Shown here: in pieces, positions 1-5,819 of the stretch | Layout: each line of letters opens with the position of its first letter | Position numbering within the stretch: the stretch's first letter is position 1 | Assembly: GCA_031376425.1 (NCBI GenBank) | Contig: JANMDR010000025.1 | Coordinates: 1-11,392 of the forward strand | Reading direction: 5' to 3' | Origin: JANMDR01 sp031376425 | GTDB taxonomy: Bacteria > Pseudomonadota > Gammaproteobacteria > Burkholderiales > Usitatibacteraceae | Length of the DNA stretch: 11,392 nucleotides | Translations under genes and position numbers: made by a program | Notes under the pieces: model-generated | The model's input: the letters and a program-made list of their open reading frames with translations, nothing else | What the model was told of the DNA's origin: nothing | Databases searched by the model: none

Positions 1-328
1 GTCGATCCAGCCACATTGCATCCTCATGCGAATAGGCAAGCATCCAGCTACGGGGATGTGCCATCGCCTCCGTCGCGGTCATGTTTTGCTCTCGTACAAC
101 ACGCTGGATTGAGGCTGTGGGTTGTACTGCGCCGCTAGCCAAAGCGCTAGGCTGAACGGATCTTGATTGGGAGAGCGACTGGACACTGCTACTGGACGTC
201 GCCGCCATAGATGCATCACGATTCTCCGCGCCCACCAAATTAGCCACAGTACCAGGCCGATACAGGAAAATTGCCCCGATAATCGCTAGTGCAGCAACGC
301 CTGAAAAAATTACTTTAGAATTTGTCAT
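1..328 (-). CDS. Unrecognised membrane-anchored protein, partial (C-terminus beyond window start)
   Basis: The frame is open from an ATG at 328 to the window edge, giving 109 residues without a stop. The start is supported by a GGAG ribosome binding site seven bases upstream (336-339). The N-terminus is short and polar (MTNSK), followed by one hydrophobic segment at about residues 6-22 (VIFSG to IFLY). This predicts a signal anchor or a single transmembrane helix with the rest in the periplasm. Residues 40-75 are a low-complexity stretch rich in Ser, Ala and Gln, probably a flexible linker. The visible end (residues 88-109) contains HPRSW and HEDAMWLD and may begin a folded domain. The gene lies 23 bases downstream of the secreted-protein gene on the same strand, so the two are probably co-transcribed. 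I do not recognise the family and assign no function. That it is a real gene is fairly sure; what it does is unknown. Confidence 0.7.
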   Translation of the reverse strand, partial: MTNSKVIFSGVAALAIIGAIFLYRPGTVANLVGAENRDASMAATSSSSVQSLSQSRSVQPSALASGAVQPTASIQRVVREQNMTATEAMAHPRSWMLAYSHEDAMWLDR

Positions 329-335
329 ACTCAAT

Positions 336-339
336 CTCC
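336..339 (-). promoter_or_regulatory. Ribosome binding site of the partial membrane-anchored gene
   Basis: GGAG on the minus strand, seven bases before the ATG at 328, in the short gap between the two leftmost genes. It decides the start of a gene that is cut off by the window edge. Confidence 0.6.
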
Positions 340-351
340 ATTGAAGACTAT

Positions 352-1125
352 TTAGCCGCACAGGTTTTCACGCTGCACTTGGGCATTGTTTGCACATGCT
401 TGCCCATAGAGCGAACTGCGAAAATCTGCCGCTGCGGGGGATTGCAAGAACAAATCATAAGGGCGTAGGCCGAACAGCCTGGCTGCAATTCCTTGATTGA
501 AATAGTCATTTATTCGATCGCGGCATAAAGCAATAGCTACACCATCCACAACAGGATAAATTCCCGCGAGAGCATTGCAAGTCGTATGCATTTGGTCGTA
601 GACCCCCGAAAAATTCTGCCACGTGATGTCTGTAAAATCGTTCCATAGATTCTGATGAAACTGTAACGCGATTGGCCGCATTTGGGTATACAAACCGCTG
701 AGGCCAAAGGTCATTTCCTGATGCGTCAATGGCATGCTAGTGCTGCGAATGCTACATATTAAACGCTGCGCTTCAGCTTTTGCGGCATTACAAGTTGCTT
801 GTCGTTTTGCTTCAGCCTCAGAAATGGTTTGACTCAATGGCGGACTAGCACCCCCGTTGTTGTTCGTTGGGCCGTTAGGCGAAAACGGATTGTAAGTGAA
901 CGTTGTGGGAATCGGAGTCTGCGGCGGGGCGGGTGCCCAAGTGCTATTGGGGTCGTTATACAACATAACGCACTCCCACTCTTCGTAGGGACAAGGACCC
1001 CAAGCCGGATCCCAATATGCTTGAGCACTCGGAATCGCTGCCACGAGCGATGCAAAGCCAATAAGAATGCTCAGCGAAACACTACGTATATTGATGTATA
1101 TTGATTTATTAATTAATGGAAGCAT
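352..1125 (-). CDS. Unrecognised secreted protein with eight cysteines
   Basis: This 257-residue protein begins with a typical Sec signal peptide: a basic start, a hydrophobic core at about residues 17-31, and an AQA cleavage motif at 34-36, so the mature protein starts near Tyr37. The mature N-terminus is rich in aromatic residues (YWDPAWGPCPYEEWECV). A Pro/Asn/Thr-rich linker follows at about 62-100, then a largely helical C-terminal part. The mature protein has eight cysteines (45, 52, 112, 124, 183, 201, 244, 256), an even number that would fit disulfides in the periplasm or outside the cell. No catalytic motif or known domain is recognised. The first ATG is used; its ribosome binding site is weak (GGAT about eleven bases upstream). 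It sits 23 bases before the membrane-anchored partial gene, which suggests a two-gene envelope unit. Function unknown. Confidence 0.75.
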   Translation of the reverse strand: MLPLINKSIYINIRSVSLSILIGFASLVAAIPSAQAYWDPAWGPCPYEEWECVMLYNDPNSTWAPAPPQTPIPTTFTYNPFSPNGPTNNNGGASPPLSQTISEAEAKRQATCNAAKAEAQRLICSIRSTSMPLTHQEMTFGLSGLYTQMRPIALQFHQNLWNDFTDITWQNFSGVYDQMHTTCNALAGIYPVVDGVAIALCRDRINDYFNQGIAARLFGLRPYDLFLQSPAAADFRSSLYGQACANNAQVQRENLCG

Positions 1126-1148
1126 GTGTAGTTATCCGTATAAGTTTT

Positions 1149-1177
1149 AAATTAGTCATTAATCTAGTGAATGTCCA
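1149..1177 (-). promoter_or_regulatory. Candidate promoter of the secreted-protein gene
   Basis: On the minus strand a -35-like TGGACA (1172-1177) and a -10-like TAATTT (1149-1154) are 17 bases apart, about 25-50 bases upstream of the ATG at 1125. The -35 matches the sigma-70 consensus at five of six bases, the -10 at only three of six. The -35 lies inside a small inverted repeat, TAGTG-N6-CACTA (1165-1180), a possible operator. This is a tentative reading by eye. Confidence 0.3.
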
Positions 1178-1317
1178 CTAAAGGTTACAAGGCTACAGAA
1201 AAAAATCTGCAATTTCAAGTATTCTTTCATTTTTATTATTTAATCTAGCGCATTTTTTTCATTTGTCATTGCATGTTACGCGCTGAAAATTCGCCCCATC
1301 ATAGAAAAGTGACGGGA

Positions 1318-1360
1318 TATATGTGAAGCCAAGCGCTTGGTTTGGGGAATGTTACATATA
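1318..1360. repeat. Nested inverted repeat around a 12-base palindrome
   Basis: A perfect palindrome CCAAGCGCTTGG (1329-1340) lies inside a second pair of inverted arms, TATATGT (1318-1324) and ACATATA (1354-1360). The outer arms are unevenly placed, 4 and 13 bases from the palindrome. It could be a regulator binding site or a remnant of a mobile or repetitive element. Confidence 0.45.
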
Positions 1361-1913
1361 ACCGTTGCACCCATACAACAGTAGACTTGACAGCTTGCAA
1401 AATGCTTTGAGTCAATAATTAATAGTATTAATGCCTATTTAGTCGTCCCTGCAAAATCCAATTTCAGCAATTTTCTGCGGGCTAGATTGGACAGCACCTC
1501 ATTTAAGTTTGCCAGCCGGCTAGTGCTGGTACACCATCGGTCTATGCCCAATCCTCGACTGCCAAACCAGCCGCATTACGAACGCAAAAAGACCTTTCAG
1601 CTCTAACCGTTCAATGGCTCGCATTAACTATCCGATATTGAGCCTCACAGCGCAACCGATCATATGCATCGAATCGCTTAATGCATCGTTGAGACGGCAT
1701 CACAACTTGCGGCGGTGGCGTTTCATGCCTCCAATAAACAGTTAATTTTGTATGCGATACAATTTTGCTAGGCTCAGATGAACCGTCCTGTTACGTACTA
1801 AAATTTTATCACATGACAATCCGAGCTTTACTGATTAGCGAAAATAGTTTCATGGGTGGAGTCACGCTCAAAAGAAAAACTTTGAGTTGAAGGTCATAAA
1901 ACTGCAATTCGCT

Positions 1914-1948
1914 TCATAAAAAAACGAGCATCGAAGATGCTCGTTTTC
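1914..1948 (-). terminator. Intrinsic terminator of the TonB-dependent receptor gene
   Basis: Perfect 12-base arms (1921-1932 and 1936-1947) with core ACGAGCATC/GATGCTCGT flank a three-base loop. Read on the minus strand, the stem is followed by a run of T (forward A run at 1918-1924). It begins about 25 bases after the receptor stop codon, the expected place. The mirrored T run at 1944-1947 is shorter, so termination in the other direction would be weaker. Confidence 0.9.
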
Positions 1949-1971
1949 ATTTTGGGCGAAACAGCGAGGTG

Positions 1972-4830
1972 TTAGAACTTACCGCGAACTGTTAAAAAGT
2001 ATTGACGACCACTTTCATGCCAGTATCCAGGTGCGCTTTCATTTATGTAATAAGTCGAGCGAACTGGATTGGTTAGGTTGTTGCCATCCAATACTACACT
2101 GATGCTTGGCGTAATTTTGTAGCTTACCGAAGCTGCTAAACCGCCGTAGCCTTTATAGCGATTGGTTCCGAGAATACCGGTGCCCGCTGGATTTGGTATC
2201 AATCCCCACGCATAGTCGCTACGCTGATTCCATGAAAGCCGTGTACTGAATTTGTCATCTTCGTAGTAGCCAGAAATATTGAACGTATGCTTTGATGTAC
2301 CTAGAAATTCAAAGCCATCTGAATCCCTGCCGTTAACATAGGTGTAGTTGGAGCTTAAGCCGAAACCTGCACCAATTGGTAGCTCACCTGCAAGTTCTGC
2401 ACCTTTGAGTTTAGCATTCGCGGCCACACGGGAGGTGACGTCATAGATAGAATTGGTGCCCGTTGCACTGTTAAAAAACTCAACTTTGGACACGCCCGGT
2501 TTTACGTAATCCTTCAGGTTTTGCGAGAATAAACTGCCTGAAACATAGCCGCGCTTGGTGAAGTAATAGGCCAGCGATGCATCGGCGTTTGTGGATGTGG
2601 TGGGCTTCAAGTAGGGATTGCCTGAACTACCAGTGAGCAAGGTGTTGTTTAAACTCACTGCACCCGCTAACTCGTTGTAATTAGGGCGACCTAAGGTTTT
2701 GCTCAAAGAAAAGCGACCAATTACCTTCGGTGCGATATCCCATTTCAAATTTAAGCTTGGAAGCGCAATAGAATGAGATGTTTCAACCGTTTGCGGTACG
2801 TAAGTAGCTACGCGTGACGAAGTAATAGCACCCGGAACGTTGCATGGTTGTAAAGGCACGCACTGACCCGCTGCTGTACCGTTTGGCAAGGCTTGGTAAG
2901 CTGTGGATTGCACCTTAGTTTTAACCGGACGCACGCCGATATTGCCGCTGAGCGATGGCAATTCAAACTCTGTCATCAAATAGCCAGCTTGGTTGGTTTC
3001 GATAATGGTGTAGCCCGAGTTCCAAGACTTGTTCAGCACTTTGTCGTAGTTTACGTACTGCTTAGCAAAGTCGGACAGGATGCCGGTGTTATAGCGAAAT
3101 AAACTGCGCGGAAAGTCCCCACTTCCACCCGAGAACCAGTTGCTCGGATAAGTTGTAGGCGGTACTGGTACATTATTGCCGACAATATTGCTTACCAGTA
3201 GACCGCCGGTCACGCTGATAAATGGTGATGGCACTGCAGGTGGACCAGCGGGCGTGTCTTGCGCATTCCAGCGTGCGTTAGTCACTTCATATTCACGGCG
3301 ATGCTCAGCCGTGCGAATGCCAAACTTTACGTTAGTGAAAATACCTTTGTTCAGTGCATATTCACCATCTAGATGTAAATATTTTTCTTTATCGGTTGAA
3401 GATACGCCGCCACCGAAATTACTCATCTGTACGTAGTTGTTGACGTTAGCCAGATCGATTGCAGCACCTGTGGTTGAATTAGTGATCTTGTAATCAGTAG
3501 GCCGATTTTCGTTAATAGTGTAAGAAATGTTTGGATTAATAATGCCGAATACAATCGAAGGTTGAGCACCAGTTTTACCAAAACCTTCGGTAAATCCAGC
3601 CCGACCCTTAATCGTTAATGAGTCGCTCGCGCGCCACTTGGCATCTACGTCATAAAAGCTTGAAAGTGAGTTCGCCGCTTCGCGCATAAAGTGATCAAAT
3701 TGGAAACCGATTACGCGTTGTGTTGCCGCAGCAGTAGGAGGGCGCTCCAGCGACGCGCTGACCAATACGTCGTTGCGTACCACCGGATTTTTAATAATCC
3801 AACCGTTACTGATTAATGCATTTGGCAAACCGTAGCCAGAGCTATTGTAGTTGTCAGCGCGTAATGTGGTGCGGAAAATACTCGCGTTAATATCCCAGTC
3901 CGCATTTGGTTTTACTTGGAAGCCGATATAGCCGCCTTCACGATTACGTTCGCCTTCAAACAATGCTGAATTTAAGCTGCCCGGCAAGCGTAGACCCGCT
4001 AAAGACGGGTTTCCAGCCGCGTTTGCGGCTGCTGCAGAAATAAAATTATAGCCAAAGGTTTCTTGCCCATCACGGCGCAGATGACGTTGTTCTTTGTAGG
4101 CTTGCAGCAAAAAGCCATAGGTGCTGTCGTCACTTTTCCAACTAAACAAGGCACTAATTTGTGGGTCAGTTTTCTTCGGTAAATCAGCGTGTACAAAGCC
4201 GACAGAAAGTTCGCGCGTAAGCTGGTTTTTAAAGTCTAATGGCTTGCGTGTAATAATATCCACAGTACCTGCTACACCGCCTTCGGTGATATCGGCGCGT
4301 CCGGTTTTATACACAATAGCTTGGCCAATTAACTGTGAGGGCATTAAGCCGAAGCCTACGCTACGGCCTGAACCGGCTTGGTCACCCACATGCCAGTCAC
4401 CGGAAGAAAGCGCATGGCCGTTAATGGTGGTGAGGTTTAAGTTGGGGCTAGTGCCGCGAATGGATACGCGCTCAGCTTCGTCCATGGCTAGGGCACCACC
4501 AAATTGTACGTTCACGCCGGATAAGCGGGAAAGCGCATCGGCGATATTTTTATCGGGCATTTTGCCTACGTCTTCAGCGGTAACAACTTCTACGTTGGTG
4601 TCCGCATCGCGCTTAACATCAATACTTTTTTGTAGTGATCCGCGAATACCAGTGACCGTTACGGTGTCAATTTTTTGTTTTTCTTCATCCGCTTTGCGCT
4701 TTGCTTCAGCGGCTTTTTTCGCATCTTCAGTAGTGGCGGCTGCGGTTTGCGCAAATGAAACTGCTGGTGCAGCTAGCGTAAAAAGTGCCAGCGCGACTGC
4801 GGCGGCTAAGGGCTTTCTCGTAAATGCCAT
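1972..4830 (-). CDS. TonB-dependent outer-membrane receptor
   Basis: This 952-residue protein is an energised outer-membrane transporter, driven by TonB-ExbB-ExbD, of the large Xanthomonas/Caulobacter-type receptor group often linked to sugar or other nutrient uptake. The substrate cannot be told from sequence. The signal peptide is MAFTRK plus a hydrophobic core ending at SFA/Q (about residue 27). A charged Ala/Lys/Glu helix follows at 35-53, then a TonB-box-like IDTVTVTG (54-61). The plug domain (about 60-200) carries DVGKMPDKNIADALSRLSGV, RVSIRGTSPN and GGVAGTVDIITRKPLDF. The rest is the beta-barrel, ending in a C-terminal Phe (TVRGKF) as expected for BAM-dependent insertion. The start is ATG 4830, because it gives the signal peptide and has GGAG seven bases upstream; an in-frame extension to 4935 adds 35 polar residues before the signal and is unlikely. 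It is monocistronic, closed by the terminator at 1914-1948, and divergent from iscR. Confidence 0.93.
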   Translation of the reverse strand: MAFTRKPLAAAVALALFTLAAPAVSFAQTAAATTEDAKKAAEAKRKADEEKQKIDTVTVTGIRGSLQKSIDVKRDADTNVEVVTAEDVGKMPDKNIADALSRLSGVNVQFGGALAMDEAERVSIRGTSPNLNLTTINGHALSSGDWHVGDQAGSGRSVGFGLMPSQLIGQAIVYKTGRADITEGGVAGTVDIITRKPLDFKNQLTRELSVGFVHADLPKKTDPQISALFSWKSDDSTYGFLLQAYKEQRHLRRDGQETFGYNFISAAAANAAGNPSLAGLRLPGSLNSALFEGERNREGGYIGFQVKPNADWDINASIFRTTLRADNYNSSGYGLPNALISNGWIIKNPVVRNDVLVSASLERPPTAAATQRVIGFQFDHFMREAANSLSSFYDVDAKWRASDSLTIKGRAGFTEGFGKTGAQPSIVFGIINPNISYTINENRPTDYKITNSTTGAAIDLANVNNYVQMSNFGGGVSSTDKEKYLHLDGEYALNKGIFTNVKFGIRTAEHRREYEVTNARWNAQDTPAGPPAVPSPFISVTGGLLVSNIVGNNVPVPPTTYPSNWFSGGSGDFPRSLFRYNTGILSDFAKQYVNYDKVLNKSWNSGYTIIETNQAGYLMTEFELPSLSGNIGVRPVKTKVQSTAYQALPNGTAAGQCVPLQPCNVPGAITSSRVATYVPQTVETSHSIALPSLNLKWDIAPKVIGRFSLSKTLGRPNYNELAGAVSLNNTLLTGSSGNPYLKPTTSTNADASLAYYFTKRGYVSGSLFSQNLKDYVKPGVSKVEFFNSATGTNSIYDVTSRVAANAKLKGAELAGELPIGAGFGLSSNYTYVNGRDSDGFEFLGTSKHTFNISGYYEDDKFSTRLSWNQRSDYAWGLIPNPAGTGILGTNRYKGYGGLAASVSYKITPSISVVLDGNNLTNPVRSTYYINESAPGYWHESGRQYFLTVRGKF

Positions 4831-4837
4831 AATGGTT

Positions 4838-4841
4838 CTCC
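4838..4841 (-). promoter_or_regulatory. Ribosome binding site that fixes the receptor start
   Basis: GGAG on the minus strand, seven bases before ATG 4830. The signal peptide begins at this ATG, so this site decides against the longer reading from 4935. Confidence 0.8.
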
Positions 4842-4861
4842 GAAAGTTAGAATTTTTTTCA

Positions 4862-4882
4862 TTGCAAGATAAGCTCTTGCAA
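4862..4882. promoter_or_regulatory. Perfect inverted repeat upstream of the receptor gene, candidate operator
   Basis: TTGCAAGA (4862-4869) and TCTTGCAA (4875-4882) are exact reverse complements separated by five bases, 32-52 bases upstream of the receptor ATG. Size and symmetry fit a dimeric repressor site, and the position just before the ribosome binding site fits blocking of transcription of the receptor gene. In RNA it could also form an 8-pair hairpin in the leader. The cognate regulator is not in the window. Confidence 0.5.
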
Positions 4883-4920
4883 CGTTTGATTACTATTAGT
4901 TTAACGTCCGGACAATCATA

Positions 4921-4959
4921 CCAATTTACTACCAATTATGTGGGCGATTATGTAATTGG
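4921..4959. repeat. Cluster of three CCAATT/AATTGG half-sites
   Basis: CCAATT occurs at 4921-4926 and again at 4932-4937, 11 bases apart (about one helical turn) and both preceded by A. The inverted form AATTGG is at 4954-4959. The second and third make an inverted pair CCAATTA/TAATTGG with a 14-base gap. The cluster lies 91-129 bases upstream of the receptor start, where an activator could bind. The AT-rich motif could also recur by chance. Confidence 0.3.
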
Positions 4960-5053
4960 GGGCAAGTAAATAAGTGGTATGTTGCAAAATAGTGACGGTA
5001 CGATGGTTACGAGCAAGCAATCCGTGAACTTAAGGTGCAAACAAGGAGTAGTT

Positions 5054-5080
5054 GAAGATGCCCTGTATTTAGGCATCTTC
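5054..5080. repeat. Hairpin repeat, copy 1
   Basis: Perfect 9-base arms GAAGATGCC (5054-5062) and GGCATCTTC (5072-5080) enclose a nine-base loop CTGTATTTA. There is no T run after the stem on either strand, so it is not an ordinary intrinsic terminator. A related copy lies 69 bases further right. Confidence 0.6.
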
Positions 5081-5122
5081 GGGTAGTTTACGAAGCGCCC
5101 CCACTTCTCATCATTTTTGCCC

Positions 5123-5148
5123 AAGACGCCCTGTTTTTTGGTGTCTCC
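5123..5148. repeat. Hairpin repeat, copy 2
   Basis: AAGACGCC (5123-5130), a nine-base loop CTGTTTTTT, then GGTGTCTC (5140-5147). Compared with copy 1 the loop length is identical and the two stems differ by changes that keep pairing: one T-A pair becomes C-G and one G-C becomes G-T. The outermost pair is lost. The copy sits 120 bases before iscR. Confidence 0.55.
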
Positions 5149-5202
5149 ACGCAAAAAAAAGCTTATCTGGGAAACCGCTTATTTAGTCATAAAAACAAGG
5201 TA

Positions 5203-5227
5203 ATACTTGAGTGATTTACTCAACTTA
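5203..5227 (+). promoter_or_regulatory. IscR binding site (type 1-like)
   Basis: The core is the inverted repeat TTGAGT-N5-ACTCAA (5207-5223). It starts with ATACTT and ends with CAACTTA. Aligned with the type 1 IscR consensus as I remember it (25 positions), 21 match. Two mismatches are the symmetric pair at positions 9 and 17 (C to G and G to C), so dyad symmetry is kept. The site covers the -35 of the iscR promoter, which is where autorepression by [2Fe-2S]-IscR is expected. Confidence 0.75.
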
Positions 5228-5236
5228 CGGTACAAT
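5207..5236 (+). promoter_or_regulatory. Promoter of the isc operon
   Basis: A -35 TTGAGT (5207-5212) and a -10 TACAAT (5231-5236) are separated by 18 bases. The -10 matches sigma-70 at five of six bases and the -35 at four of six. Transcription would start near 5243, giving a leader of about 27 bases with no strong ribosome binding site before ATG 5270. The IscR site overlaps the -35 and spacer. Confidence 0.7.
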
Positions 5237-5269
5237 AGTGGTCTCTGACTTAAGACAATTATTACCGCT

Positions 5270-5758
5270 ATGAAATTAACCACCAAAGGCCGCTTTGCTG
5301 TAACCGCTATGCTGGATTTAGCGATTCACTCCGCGCGTGGTCAAGTAACGTTAGCGCAAATAGCGGAGCGGCAAAATATTTCGCAAGCCTATCTTGAGCA
5401 ATTATTCGGTAAGCTTCGGCGCGGCGGTGTGGTAGAAAGCGTGCGCGGTCCTGGTGGCGGTTATAAACTCAGCCGCCCAGCGCAAAGTTTGTCTGTTGCG
5501 GAAATTATCACCACAGTAGAAGAACCTATCGATTCCACCCAATGCGGCGGCAAAGTAAATTGCTTAGGCGAAAAGCGCTGTATGACGCACCAGCTTTGGG
5601 AAAATTTAAATTCTACGGTGCAAAATTATTTACAAAGCGTGACTCTGGCTGATTTAGCCAAGCCCGCTAGCGCTGAAACTGCGCAAATTATGGCTATGCC
5701 GACTAATTTGAAGAAAGCAGCGGCATTGAAATCCACCGCTTTGTCGCAAGTTATTTGA
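5270..5758 (+). CDS. iscR: Iron-sulfur cluster regulator IscR
   Basis: IscR is an Rrf2-family transcription factor that senses cluster supply: with a [2Fe-2S] cluster it represses the isc operon, and the apo form controls other genes. The protein is 162 residues, the same length as in E. coli. The N-terminal winged helix starts MKLTTKGRFAVTAMLDLA, with the DNA-reading part around NISQAYLEQLFGKLRRGGVVESVRGPGGGY (37-65). The cluster ligands are present with standard spacing: Cys92, Cys98, Cys104 and His107. It is first in the operon, 61 bases before iscS, and its promoter carries an IscR-like site, so it very likely represses itself and the genes after it. The ATG start matches the family N-terminus although no good ribosome binding site precedes it. 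Identification is secure. Confidence 0.97.
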   Translation: MKLTTKGRFAVTAMLDLAIHSARGQVTLAQIAERQNISQAYLEQLFGKLRRGGVVESVRGPGGGYKLSRPAQSLSVAEIITTVEEPIDSTQCGGKVNCLGEKRCMTHQLWENLNSTVQNYLQSVTLADLAKPASAETAQIMAMPTNLKKAAALKSTALSQVI

Positions 5759-5819
5759 TTAGTCGTTTGATTAATCATTAAGAAAATCCAATTTATTGAG
5801 GCTTCATTGAGTAAAAACC

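Larger units (their letters stand above)
1126..1913. other. Gene-free stretch between the secreted-protein gene and the receptor terminator
   Basis: No frame of useful length with a start codon is open here on either strand. The first part (to about 1440) is AT-rich and probably holds the promoter of the leftward gene plus a nested inverted repeat at 1318-1360. The part from about 1490 to 1740 is less AT-rich and has short open stretches interrupted by stops, such as a 57-codon frame without a start on the minus strand. It could be an eroded gene, but no family is recognisable in the pieces. No tRNA or terminal repeat of an insertion sequence was seen. Confidence 0.5.

Noticed and set aside
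799..1104. Plus-strand frame opposite the secreted-protein gene, and a minus-strand frame at 834-1061
   Set aside because: Both overlap the signal-peptide-bearing gene at 352-1125 and give Arg-rich translations without domains, typical of shadow frames.
4831..4935. In-frame 35-residue N-terminal extension of the receptor
   Set aside because: It would put polar sequence before the signal peptide. ATG 4830 has a good GGAG site and begins the signal peptide directly.
4121..4969. Long plus-strand reading frame (282 codons) opposite the receptor N-terminus
   Set aside because: It is antisense to a clearly real gene whose frame, signal peptide and plug motifs are coherent. The translation shows no domain and is rich in Ser and Pro as expected from reverse reading.
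5054..5148. The two hairpins as intrinsic terminators
   Set aside because: Neither stem is followed by a T run on either strand, and no gene ends nearby: both neighbouring genes read away from them.
4948..5154. Minus-strand frame of 68 codons starting at TTG
   Set aside because: It runs through both hairpin repeats and the receptor upstream elements, starts with TTG, lacks a ribosome binding site, and has no recognisable motif. The repeats explain the sequence better.
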